Source of the DNA: Lachnoclostridium sp. UBA6558
GTDB taxonomy: Bacteria; Bacillota; Clostridia; Lachnospirales; Lachnospiraceae
Length of the DNA stretch: 9,297 bases
NCBI GenBank assembly: GCA_002434335.1
Contig: DJJW01000044.1
Coordinates: 7,933-17,229, forward strand
Reading direction: 5' to 3'
Both the position numbers and the translations under genes were made by a program. This document shows positions 1-7,529 of the stretch, in pieces (position 1 is the first letter of the stretch; every line of letters begins with the position of its first letter). A model generated the notes under the pieces. That model was not told where the DNA came from. It did no database searches and saw only the letters and a list, made by a program, of their open reading frames with translations.

Positions 1-950
1 GAGGTATGTATGCAGGCGACCAGGCCAGAAAGAGTACCTTGGTTAACTATGGTTTCCGTCTGCCGTCTGCTAAGGACAACAGACCTCTGAATTTTGAAGA
101 GTTTGAGAATAAGATTAATCAGATGATGTTTGTATCTGCTACCCCTTCTGTTTACGAGAAAGAACATGAATTATTACGTACAGAACAGATTATCAGACCT
201 ACCGGTCTTTTGGATCCGGAGGTTATGGTCAGACCGGTTAACGGACAGATTGATGACCTGATTGGTGAAGTAAATAAGGAGGTAGCGAATAAGAATAAGA
301 TATTAGTTACCACACTGACCAAGAGGATGGCGGAAGATCTGACTGCTTATATGAGGGAAGTCGGAATCCGTGTGAAATATCTCCATTCCGATATCGATAC
401 CCTGGAACGATCTGAAATTATCCGTGACATGCGTATGGATGTATTCGATGTATTGGTGGGTATTAACTTACTTCGAGAAGGCCTTGACATTCCGGAAATC
501 ACTCTGGTAGCCATCTTAGACGCTGATAAGGAAGGTTTCTTACGTTCAGAGACTTCGCTTATCCAGACCATCGGACGTGCAGCCCGTAACTCCGAAGGAC
601 GGGTTATCATGTATGCGGATAAGATAACGGATTCCATGAATAAAGCGATATCAGAGACCAACCGAAGAAGAGCAATCCAGCAGAAATACAATGAAGAGCA
701 TGGTATAACACCTACCACCATTCAGAAGAAGGTACGAGAACTAATACGAATTTCGAAAAAGGCCGATAAGAACTTCTATAAGATGGATAAGGATCCGGAA
801 TCCATGTCCCGCAAAGAGCTGGAGGCGGTTGTCAAGAAAGTTACCAAGGATATGCAGACAGCAGCCGCAGAGCTGAATTTCGAACTTGCAGCCGACTTAA
901 GAGATCATTTGCTGGAATTAAAGAAGCAGCTCCATGATATGGAAGATTAG
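1..950 (+). CDS. uvrB: UvrB, excinuclease ABC subunit B (3' part; 5' end outside window)
   Basis: UvrB is the helicase-like subunit that UvrA loads at DNA lesions and that recruits UvrC for dual incision. About 315 C-terminal residues are present of a family length near 660, so the first half lies upstream; the ATG at position 6 is internal, because the frame is open to the window edge. Numbering from that Met, I see SATP (44-47, helicase motif III), TTLTKRMAEDL (102-112), GINLLREGLDIPE (152-164, motif V) and QTIGRAARN (187-195, motif VI). A C-terminal UVR domain (about 275-310) is the part that contacts UvrA/UvrC. The frame ends at TAG 948-950 with no damage. uvrA follows on the same strand after a long spacer, the usual clostridial order. 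Identification is secure. Confidence 0.97.
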   Translation, partial: GMYAGDQARKSTLVNYGFRLPSAKDNRPLNFEEFENKINQMMFVSATPSVYEKEHELLRTEQIIRPTGLLDPEVMVRPVNGQIDDLIGEVNKEVANKNKILVTTLTKRMAEDLTAYMREVGIRVKYLHSDIDTLERSEIIRDMRMDVFDVLVGINLLREGLDIPEITLVAILDADKEGFLRSETSLIQTIGRAARNSEGRVIMYADKITDSMNKAISETNRRRAIQQKYNEEHGITPTTIQKKVRELIRISKKADKNFYKMDKDPESMSRKELEAVVKKVTKDMQTAAAELNFELAADLRDHLLELKKQLHDMED

Positions 951-1373
951 AGTATTGGTACAAAGCATTATCGGCATTAGCATAAATTACAGGTGTTGTA
1001 TTTGGTGAGATTTGTCCAAGCAGTTAGTTGCAGCTTGCTAATTTGAAACACCCAGCTTATTCTATGCCTTGTTCGCAAGAAAGAGACTATAGATAAACAC
1101 TCGGTATTCTGATTATAGATTGTTTCGTAGTTTATAATATACTGATTTAGTTGTTATGATATTATTTAATAATGAATAATGAAAAGATAATTGCTTGATT
1201 ACGATATTGAGATTTCTAACCATAACAGGAATTAATTAAATATATACAGACTGCATTAAATGCGCCAAAATGAAAGATGATGTCTGTACACTGGCAATAA
1301 GGTTAATAAAACATAGAAGTACTGCTATTTAATGAATATCAAGCTGAGCTTTGATAGGAAGAAAGAGGTTAAA
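951..1373. other. uvrB-uvrA spacer, 423 bases, no recognised gene
   Basis: This A+T-rich stretch separates uvrB from the chosen uvrA start. I see no convincing coding frame, no rho-independent terminator with a T run after uvrB, and no Bacillus-type LexA box (CGAAC-N4-GTTCG). A TATAAT at 1133-1138 is the best -10 candidate, but it has no good -35 partner. Two paired-arm structures are visible: GGTGTT (992-997) with AACACC (1047-1052) enclosing CAAGC/GCTTG arms, and TACAGAC (1245-1251) with GTCTGTA (1282-1288). Either could be a folded untranslated leader or chance. Confidence 0.5.
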
Positions 1374-4226
1374 ATGGCTGATAAGAAACATTATATAAAG
1401 ATAAGAGGAGCCAAGGAACATAATTTAAAGAATGTCACAGTAAATATCCCCAGGGATGAATTTGTAGTGTTAACAGGCTTAAGCGGATCCGGCAAGTCCT
1501 CTCTGGCCTTTGATACCATATATGCAGAGGGACAGAGAAGATATATGGAATCTCTCTCATCTTATGCAAGACAGTTCTTGGGACAGATGGAAAAACCAAA
1601 TGTAGAGAGCATTGAAGGATTGTCACCGGCAATCTCCATTGACCAGAAGTCTACCAACCGTAATCCACGTTCCACTGTTGGAACCGTTACAGAAATCTAT
1701 GACTATTTTCGTTTGCTTTATGCCAGAGTAGGAATTCCTCATTGCCCTAAGTGCGGTAAGGAAATCAAGAAGCAGACCGTGGATCAGATGGTAGATGAAA
1801 TCATGCGGTTAAAGGAAGGCAGCAGAATTCAGCTCCTGGCACCGGTTGTAAGGGGAAGAAAAGGTGAACATGTCAAATTACTGGAGCAGGCTAAGAAAAG
1901 CGGCTATATCCGTGTTATGATTGACGGTCATCTATACGAACTGACAGAAGAGATTAAACTGGAAAAGAATATTAAACATAATATTGAGATAATCGTAGAC
2001 CGTCTGATTGTGAAGGAAGGAATTGAGAAACGTCTTTCCGATTCTATTGAAAGTGTTCTGAAACTTTCAGAAGGCCTGTTAATGATAGACGTAGCAGGAG
2101 AAAAGCCCTTAAGCTTCAGTCAGAACTTTGCCTGCCCGGATTGTAACATAAGCATTGAAGAAATCGAGCCAAGAAGCTTCTCCTTTAATAATCCTTTTGG
2201 AGCCTGCCCGGAATGCCACGGTCTGGGTATCAAGATGGAATTTGCAGAAGAACTGATCGTTCCCGATGGTTCTATCAGTCTCGCTGACGGTGCCATTGCT
2301 GCACTTGGCTGGCAGTCTGCAACGGATAGGAGCAGCTATACCAGATGTACCTTGGAAGCACTTTCAAAGGAATATAACTTTAACCTTAATACACCTTATG
2401 AGGAACTTCCGGATAATATCAAGCATATGCTTATGCACGGCACCAACGGAAAAGTCGTTAAGGTAAGATATAAGGGACAAAGAGGCGAAGGTGTATATGA
2501 TGTTGCTTTTGAAGGCCTCATTAAGAATCTGGAACGCCGTTACCGTGAGACCGGTTCTGAAACAACGAAACAAGAATATGAAAGCTTTATGAAGACTACC
2601 CCCTGTAAGGAATGCGGAGGAAGAAGACTGAAAAGAGGTTCTCTGGCAGTAACTGTGGGAGATAAAAATATATCAGAAGTAACGGATTACTCCATCAGAG
2701 ATTTAAGTGCCTTCTTAAACAATCTCAAACTGACACCTACCCAGCTTAAAATCGGTGAACTGGTGTTAAAGGAAATTTGCGCAAGAGTCGGTTTCTTAAT
2801 GGATGTAGGACTAGATTATCTTTCTCTTTCCCGTGCTACCGGTTCCCTATCCGGTGGAGAAGCACAGAGAATACGTCTGGCAACACAGATTGGTTCCGGA
2901 CTTGTAGGTGTTGCTTATATTCTGGATGAACCCAGTATTGGACTCCACCAGAGAGATAACGACAAACTTCTTAAGACTCTTAAGAACCTGAAAGAGTTAG
3001 GAAATACATTAATAGTAGTTGAACATGATGAAGACACCATGTTTGCAGCAGACTATATTATCGATATAGGGCCCGGAGCCGGTGAACACGGCGGTGAGGT
3101 AATTGCAGCGGGAACTGCCCAGGAGATTATGAAGGTGGAAGAATCCATCACCGGTGCTTATCTAAGCGGAAGAATCAAAATTCCCGTTCCTGATGAACGC
3201 AGGAAACCTACGGGATACCTGACTATAAAAGGTGCTACCGAAAACAATCTTAAGAATGTTTCTGTGGATATACCTTTAGGCATTATGACCTGTGTAACCG
3301 GAGTATCCGGTTCCGGTAAGAGCTCACTGGTAACAGAAATTCTTAACAAGAGATTATCCAGAGACTTAAACAGGGCACGTTGTATTCCCGGTAAACATGA
3401 GGCTATGATTGGCATCGACAAGCTGGACAAAGTAATCAACATCGATCAGTCACCTATCGGAAGGACACCAAGATCCAATCCTGCAACCTATACTGGTGTA
3501 TTTGACCAGATAAGAGACTTATTCTCAGCAACAGCTGATGCCAAGATGAAGGGTTATACCAAAGGAAGATTCAGCTTTAATGTAAAAGGCGGTCGTTGTG
3601 AAGCCTGCTCCGGTGACGGTATCTTAAAGATCGAGATGAACTTCCTTCCCGATGTATATGTACCTTGTGAAGTGTGCGGCGGTAAACGTTACAACCGTGA
3701 AACTCTTGAAGTACGTTATAAGGGTAAGAATATCTATGATGTTCTTGACATGACAGTAGAAGAAGCAATGAAATTCTTTGAAAATATGCCTTCTATCCGA
3801 AGAAAGATTGAGACCCTTTATGATGTAGGTTTATCCTATATCAGACTGGGACAACCCTCAACAACGTTATCTGGTGGTGAAGCACAGAGAATAAAGCTTG
3901 CCACTGAGTTAAGTAAGAGAAGTACTGGAAAGACCATATATATTCTGGATGAGCCTACTACAGGACTTCATTTTGCGGATGTTCATAAGCTTATTGAGAT
4001 ACTCAGACGTCTTTCTGAGGGTGGCAACTCAGTTGTGGTCATTGAGCATAATCTGGAGGTAATTAAGACAGCGGATTATATTATCGATATGGGGCCGGAA
4101 GGCGGAGACAAAGGCGGTACGGTAATTGCCAAAGGTACGCCGGAAGAAGTAGCAGCGTCTCCTAAATCCTACACCGGATACTATATTAAGAAGATGCTGG
4201 AAGATCACAAAGAGGCGGTAGTATAA
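1374..4226 (+). CDS. uvrA: UvrA, excinuclease ABC subunit A
   Basis: UvrA is the dimeric, zinc-containing ABC ATPase that recognises bulky DNA damage and delivers UvrB. I start it at ATG 1374 (950 residues, beginning MADKKHYIKI) because GAAAGAGG at 1361-1368 is well placed and this matches the usual length near 945; an in-frame ATG at 1332 would add 14 unconserved residues and lacks a ribosome binding site. Both nucleotide-binding halves are complete: Walker A GLSGSGKSS (35-43) and GVSGSGKSS (643-651), signature LSGGE at 492-496 and 832-836, each followed by a Walker B ILDEP. Zinc-module cysteines are at 254/257/278/281 and 742/745/765/768, with a further CPKC at 124-127 in the UvrB-binding region. 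The stop TAA abuts the ATG of the next gene, so the two are probably cotranscribed. Nothing is missing. Confidence 0.98.
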   Translation: MADKKHYIKIRGAKEHNLKNVTVNIPRDEFVVLTGLSGSGKSSLAFDTIYAEGQRRYMESLSSYARQFLGQMEKPNVESIEGLSPAISIDQKSTNRNPRSTVGTVTEIYDYFRLLYARVGIPHCPKCGKEIKKQTVDQMVDEIMRLKEGSRIQLLAPVVRGRKGEHVKLLEQAKKSGYIRVMIDGHLYELTEEIKLEKNIKHNIEIIVDRLIVKEGIEKRLSDSIESVLKLSEGLLMIDVAGEKPLSFSQNFACPDCNISIEEIEPRSFSFNNPFGACPECHGLGIKMEFAEELIVPDGSISLADGAIAALGWQSATDRSSYTRCTLEALSKEYNFNLNTPYEELPDNIKHMLMHGTNGKVVKVRYKGQRGEGVYDVAFEGLIKNLERRYRETGSETTKQEYESFMKTTPCKECGGRRLKRGSLAVTVGDKNISEVTDYSIRDLSAFLNNLKLTPTQLKIGELVLKEICARVGFLMDVGLDYLSLSRATGSLSGGEAQRIRLATQIGSGLVGVAYILDEPSIGLHQRDNDKLLKTLKNLKELGNTLIVVEHDEDTMFAADYIIDIGPGAGEHGGEVIAAGTAQEIMKVEESITGAYLSGRIKIPVPDERRKPTGYLTIKGATENNLKNVSVDIPLGIMTCVTGVSGSGKSSLVTEILNKRLSRDLNRARCIPGKHEAMIGIDKLDKVINIDQSPIGRTPRSNPATYTGVFDQIRDLFSATADAKMKGYTKGRFSFNVKGGRCEACSGDGILKIEMNFLPDVYVPCEVCGGKRYNRETLEVRYKGKNIYDVLDMTVEEAMKFFENMPSIRRKIETLYDVGLSYIRLGQPSTTLSGGEAQRIKLATELSKRSTGKTIYILDEPTTGLHFADVHKLIEILRRLSEGGNSVVVIEHNLEVIKTADYIIDMGPEGGDKGGTVIAKGTPEEVAASPKSYTGYYIKKMLEDHKEAVV

Positions 4227-4808
4227 ATGGAGAGTAATTTTTATGCTATGATGTCTCGCATGAAATATATTGAGCGTTGGGCATTAATGAGAAATTCCAG
4301 ATCTGAAAATGTTTCTGAACATACACTTGAGGTCAGTATATTAGCCCATGCCCTTGCGGTCATAGGAAATAAAAGATTAAATAAGAATTTAAATGGGGAG
4401 AGAGCTGCTTTAATAGCTCTCTTCCATGATTCCACAGAGATAATCACTGGGGATATGCCAACACCAATCAAATATTATAACGGGAACATACAGGGAGCCT
4501 TTAAGGAGATTGAAGCAGAAGCGGCAAGAAGACTGCTCTCTATGCTGCCGGAGGATTTAAAAGAAGATTATGAATCTATATTTTTTCCCAAGCAGGAAGA
4601 AGAATACATATGGAAACTGGTAAAAGCAGCAGATAAGCTTTCAGCCCTTATAAAATGTATTCAAGAGGAGAAGGCTGGTAATACGGAGTTCTCAAGCGCC
4701 AAGGAGAGTATAACGGAAGCGATTAAAGAACTACAGGTGGAAGAGGCAGAGATCTTTATGGGGGGGTTTATAGTGTCCTATTATAAGAACCTGGACGAAT
4801 TGACCTGA
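4227..4808 (+). CDS. HD-domain 5'-deoxynucleotidase, YfbR family
   Basis: The 193-residue product resembles E. coli YfbR almost end to end (similar length, about 199). That enzyme is a metal-dependent phosphohydrolase removing the 5' phosphate from deoxyribonucleoside 5'-monophosphates. Visible residues: R17-W18 (sugar/base discrimination in YfbR), NVSEH with H32, the H67-D68 doublet in LFHDSTE, E71, the GDMPTP loop (75-80) and D136 in KAADKL, which together make the HD metal site. The ATG directly follows the uvrA TAA (TAAATG), and GAGGCGG inside the uvrA end (about 4211-4217) serves as ribosome binding site, so translation is probably coupled. The context suggests a role in deoxynucleotide pool housekeeping alongside repair; that link is inference. 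No frame damage is seen. Confidence 0.9.
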   Translation: MESNFYAMMSRMKYIERWALMRNSRSENVSEHTLEVSILAHALAVIGNKRLNKNLNGERAALIALFHDSTEIITGDMPTPIKYYNGNIQGAFKEIEAEAARRLLSMLPEDLKEDYESIFFPKQEEEYIWKLVKAADKLSALIKCIQEEKAGNTEFSSAKESITEAIKELQVEEAEIFMGGFIVSYYKNLDELT

Positions 4809-5037
4809 TGGGGAATATGATGGTTAGACTATTTTGTAGTTGATTTTCTGCAAATGGTCTAGTAGATAAAAAAATATCTTAGAGAATTATTTTAATGTTT
4901 ATATAAAATAATTATAAGAAGGTATTCTGCAGATTACAAGGCGGTGTGTAGTTGTAGTATTATGTAATACGTTGTTTTTTGGCTCTGACTTAAATATCGG
5001 TAAGTTACGATAATTGTAACAATGGTTATTGTCATAA
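4809..5037. other. Spacer after the nucleotidase gene with two hairpin-forming repeats
   Basis: I see no gene here. TAGACTATTTTG (4825-4836) can pair with CAAATGGTCTA (4851-4861), with one G-U pair and one bulge. A perfect all-A/T inverted repeat follows: AATTATTTTA (4885-4894) with TAAAATAATT (4904-4913). GTATTA/TAATAC lies at 4957-4970. None has a proper T run, so transcripts of uvrA and the nucleotidase probably end at the terminator at 5038-5063. A small RNA ending at that terminator is possible but unsupported. Confidence 0.4.
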
Positions 5038-5063
5038 AAGCAGCTTTGCGAGCTGCTTTTTTT
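5038..5063 (+). terminator. Rho-independent terminator
   Basis: AAGCAGCT (5038-5045) pairs perfectly with AGCTGCTT (5051-5058) across a five-base loop, followed by an uninterrupted T run to 5063. It is the first strong terminator after uvrA-nucleotidase and lies upstream of the guaA promoter, so it insulates guaA from the repair operon. Confidence 0.85.
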
Positions 5064-5137
5064 CTTAGATGATATATTTATTCCTTTAAAATAAATAAGG
5101 TAAAAAATAGTTATAAATAGGGGTAATTAATATAGCA

Positions 5138-5166
5138 TTGCCAGTTGTAAGAAAGTCTGATATAAT
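5138..5166 (+). promoter_or_regulatory. guaA promoter, sigma-A type
   Basis: TTGCCA (-35, 5138-5143), a 17-base spacer and TATAAT (-10, 5161-5166), with TG at 5158-5159 making an extended -10. Transcription should begin near 5172-5174, leaving a leader of about 97 bases before the GTG of guaA. Confidence 0.8.
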
Positions 5167-5171
5167 AAAAA

Positions 5172-5215
5172 AATATTTTGGTCTGGATATCCTATAGAGG
5201 ATACAGAAGAATATT
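5172..5215 (+). promoter_or_regulatory. Stem-loop at the predicted 5' end of the guaA transcript
   Basis: Nested complementary arms: AATATT (5172-5177) with AATATT (5210-5215), TCTG (5182-5185) with CAGA (5204-5207), and TATCCT (5188-5193) with AGGATA (5198-5203) around an ATAG loop. The outer arm starts at the predicted transcription start. It does not match the purine riboswitch layout and no T run follows, so a 5' stabilising or protein-binding structure is more likely than an attenuator. Confidence 0.5.
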
Positions 5216-5269
5216 AACGGTCACTGTTGAGAAAAATGAATATACAAACAGCATTAGGAGGAAAAACCA

Positions 5270-6805
5270 GTGGATAAGGAAATGGTAATTGTCCTTGATT
5301 TTGGCGGACAGTATAATCAGCTCATTGCAAGAAGAGTTCGAGAATGTAATGTATACTGTGAAGTATTGCCCTACAATACAAGCATTGAAAAGATTAAAGA
5401 AATAGCACCCAAAGGTATCATCTTTACAGGAGGTCCTGCAAGTGTATATGCAGAAGATGCACCTCACTGCGATAAGGAAATCTTCGAACTTGGTATACCG
5501 GTGCTTGGTATCTGTTATGGCTGCCAGCTGATGACACACCTTTTAGGAGGTAAAGTTACCAGTGCAACAAAAAGAGAATATGGTAAGACAGATGTAACAG
5601 TCAATGCGAAATCCCTTTTATTCAAAGGAGTTACCGAGACCTCAGTCTGCTGGATGAGCCATACTGACTATGTAGAGAATTTACCGGAAGGCTTTGAAGT
5701 AACTGCAACTTCTGATTCCTGTCCGGCTGCAGGACTTGAGCTGGAAGCAAAGAAGCTTTATGGAGTACAGTTCCACCCTGAAGTAGTTCATACCCAGGAA
5801 GGAACCAAGATGCTTTACAACTTCCTTTATGAAGTATGCGGCTGTTCCGGAGACTGGAAAATGGATTCCTTTACAGAGCAATCCATTATCAGTCTGAAAG
5901 AAAAGATTGGTGACAAAAAAGTTCTCTGTGCATTATCCGGTGGCGTTGATTCTTCTGTTGCTGCAGTTATGATTAGCAAAGCAGTAGGAAAGCAGTTAAC
6001 CTGTATCTTCGTTGATCACGGCTTACTTCGTAAGAACGAAGGAGATGAAGTTGAGAAGATCTTTACCGAGCAGTTTGACCTGAATTTTATCAGGGTAAAT
6101 GCACAGCAGAGATTTTATGATAAATTAGCCGGTGTATCCGAACCGGAAGCAAAGAGAAAGATTATTGGAGAAGAGTTCATCCGTGTATTTGAAGAAGAAG
6201 CAAAGAAAATCGGTACGGTAGATTTCTTAGTACAGGGAACCATCTATCCTGATGTTATCGAAAGCGGCTTGGGTAAATCTGCTGTTATCAAGAGCCATCA
6301 CAAGGTAGGCGGGCTTCCTGACTAGGTGGATTTCAAGGAGATAATCGAGCCTTTAAGAGATTTGTTCAAGGATGAAGTACGTAAAGCCGGTCTTGAGCTT
6401 GGAATACCTGAAAACCTTGTATACAGACAGCCTTTCCCCGGACCTGGACTTGCTATCCGTATTATCGGGGATGTAACAGAGGAAAAGGTTAAGATAATTC
6501 AGGATACGGATGCTATCTACCGTGAGGAGATTGCAAATGCAGGTATTGATAGAAGCATCGGACAGTATTTTGCCGCTCTTACTAATATGCGTTCTGTTGG
6601 TGTTATGGGGGATGAGAGAACCTATGACTATGCAGTTGCGTTAAGAGCTGTTACAACGACAGACTTTATGACTGCGGAGGCAGCAGAGCTGCCTTGGGAA
6701 GTACTTGGTAAGGTGTCTTCTAGGATTGTAAATGAAGTAAAACATGTAAATAGAGTACTCTATGATTGCACGGGGAAACCACCGGCTACTATAGAGTTTG
6801 AATAG
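5270..6805 (+). pseudogene. guaA: GMP synthase (glutamine-hydrolysing), interrupted by one in-frame TAG
   Basis: GuaA converts XMP to GMP with ATP and glutamine in the cytoplasm. Translation starts at GTG 5270 behind AGGAGG (5256-5261). The N-terminal amidotransferase has Cys82 (GICYGC), His169 and Glu171 (QFHPEV); the ATP-pyrophosphatase loop SGGVDSS is at 223-229. The frame stops at TAG 6323-6325 (codon 352) and continues without shift for 159 codons through GPGLAIRI to KPPATIEFE and TAG 6803-6805. Read through, it gives 511 residues, a normal length. Relatives have Tyr here (LPDYVDF), so a third-base change of TAC/TAT to TAG explains it. Residue 345 is Lys where SHHNVGG is conserved. The truncated product lacks the dimerisation and XMP-binding region, and GTG 6326 has no ribosome binding site, so the copy is either inactive or a sequence error. 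It may also be listed as two CDS (5270-6325, 6326-6805). Confidence 0.88.
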
Positions 6806-6812
6806 TTGGAGC

Positions 6813-6862
6813 AGAGCCGCAAAGCCCGTAAACACAAGGAACTAGCGGCTTTTCTCTTTTTT
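6813..6862 (+). terminator. Probable terminator after guaA
   Basis: AGCCGC (6815-6820) pairs with GCGGCT (6845-6850), extendable by two pairs outward, and a T-rich tail TTTCTCTTTTTT follows. The loop is long (24 bases), so the hairpin is weaker than usual. It starts ten bases after the guaA stop. It may belong to the inserted element rather than the native guaA end. Confidence 0.6.
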
Positions 6863-6882
6863 ATTGCATTACGATTGCATTA
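6863..6882. repeat. Short direct repeat ATTGCATTA x2
   Basis: Two perfect nine-base copies, 6863-6871 and 6874-6882, are separated by CG, giving an 11-base period. They lie between the guaA end and the stop of the recombinase remnant, the position where arm-type integrase or excisionase sites are found in integrative elements. The function is inferred from position only. Confidence 0.5.
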
Positions 6883-6883
6883 T

Positions 6884-7198
6884 TTATTCCACTTCTCTGT
6901 GATAGATAGCAGTATGTTGATTGCTTGTATAATCAGCAATGCTGCGTGATGCGGTGGTATAGGTAAGAATACCCGTTAATTTTTTTGCAACTTCAAGATT
7001 AGTGTTCGGTTATAAATGTCCATATGTTCCTAATGTAGTTTGTATCTTCTCATGCCCCAGACGCTCTTTTATCAGTAAAGGATTTTCGCCCATGCTGATG
7101 AGCAGGGAAGCGTGCGAATGCCTTAACGCATGAATTTTGATACGGTGTACTCCTGCAAGTCCGGCAAGTTTACACATACCCTCATTCTGCTTTGCAGA
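6884..7198 (-). pseudogene. Tyrosine recombinase/integrase, C-terminal remnant
   Basis: Only the end of a phage/ICE-type tyrosine integrase is left, about 100 codons of a family near 370-400. Reading on the - strand from about 7198, I see CKLAGLAGVHRIKIHALRHS (with the catalytic H-x-x-R), LLIKERLGHEKIQTTLGTYG (LGH histidine and the TYGH nucleophile Tyr) and, after a break, PNTNLEVAKKLTGILTY. A TAA at 7010-7012 replaces an expected Tyr codon in GHLYPN, four codons after the nucleophile; the frame then stays open to TAA 6884-6886. The N-terminal arm-binding and core-binding domains are absent: the frame is closed by TGA at 7220-7222. It points toward the guaA 3' end, consistent with an element integrated there. 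It cannot encode a working recombinase. Confidence 0.85.
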
Positions 7199-7208
7199 GA
7201 ATATCCGT

Positions 7209-7379
7209 CTAAATGAGATTCATCAAGGTCAAGTGTTGTGCTTCGCACCCTTGACAAATCCCATTCAGACAGGTAAGGGCGCAATTAAGCAGAACAAGGA
7301 GTATTCCTGCCAGTTTTATTTGGCTGGTTTTGAGATAATATTTAGGGCGGTGGACGCTCCTGCTGTTTAGCGGTGACAT
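7209..7379 (-). CDS. Small hypothetical protein with one hydrophobic segment
   Basis: I do not recognise this 56-codon frame. It begins MSPLNSRSVHRPKYY at ATG 7379, behind AGAAAGG about ten bases upstream, and has a basic N-terminus followed by a hydrophobic stretch (about residues 21-41) that includes cysteines, so it could be a membrane or exported peptide. Its last codons overlap the point where recognisable integrase sequence begins, suggesting that two parts of an element were joined by a deletion. Another reading frame over 7143-7284 is also open, so the coding frame is not certain. It may be a remnant and not a functional gene. Confidence 0.3.
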   Translation of the reverse strand: MSPLNSRSVHRPKYYLKTSQIKLAGILLVLLNCALTCLNGICQGCEAQHLTLMNLI

Positions 7380-7402
7380 GGTATCACGACCTTTCTAATT
7401 TT

Positions 7403-7436
7403 GGGTAAGAGAAAAGACGTTCATTGCTGAACGCCT
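7403..7436 (-). terminator. Hairpin with GNRA loop, possible terminator
   Basis: On the - strand AGGCGTTCA pairs with TGAACGTCT (forward arms 7428-7436 and 7415-7423; one G-U pair) around a GCAA tetraloop, followed by the T-rich but interrupted tail TTTCTCTT. It lies about 95 bases beyond the - strand frame ending at 7530 and just upstream of the small frame starting at 7379. Confidence 0.45.
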
Positions 7437-7529
7437 AATTTGAAAGTGATATTGAGGTTATTTTAATAAACAAAAAATATTAGAATCTGATTGTACTCCA
7501 TTGCATTTTTATATATCAATTTATAGTTT
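7437..7529. other. A+T-rich spacer, no gene seen
   Basis: No coding frame with supporting signals is visible. An imperfect hairpin, ATCAAT (7515-7520) with ATTGAT (7534-7539), runs into the end of the neighbouring - strand frame. Base composition is clearly more A+T-rich than in the uvr-guaA part. Confidence 0.4.

Noticed and set aside
347..721. 124-codon - strand frame within uvrB
   Set aside because: It is a shadow of the conserved UvrB helicase coding sequence.
951..1373. LexA/SOS box upstream of uvrA
   Set aside because: No CGAAC-N4-GTTCG-like palindrome was found; CTTGTTCGCAAG near 1070 is only a short chance inverted repeat.
5064..5269. Purine riboswitch before guaA
   Set aside because: The leader after the promoter is only about 97 bases and lacks the conserved loop and junction sequences; no terminator lies between it and guaA.
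6320..6328. Recoding of TAG (readthrough or pyrrolysine)
   Set aside because: GuaA is not known to use recoding, no stimulating structure is visible, and a single-base change from a Tyr codon explains it.
6326..6805. Separate gene starting at GTG right after the guaA TAG
   Set aside because: There is no ribosome binding site, the frame is the same as guaA, and the sequence is simply the GuaA C-terminus.
7137..7370. 77-codon + strand frame ending RAVDAPAV
   Set aside because: It runs antisense over the integrase tail and the small - strand frame, and no promoter or ribosome binding site was noticed.
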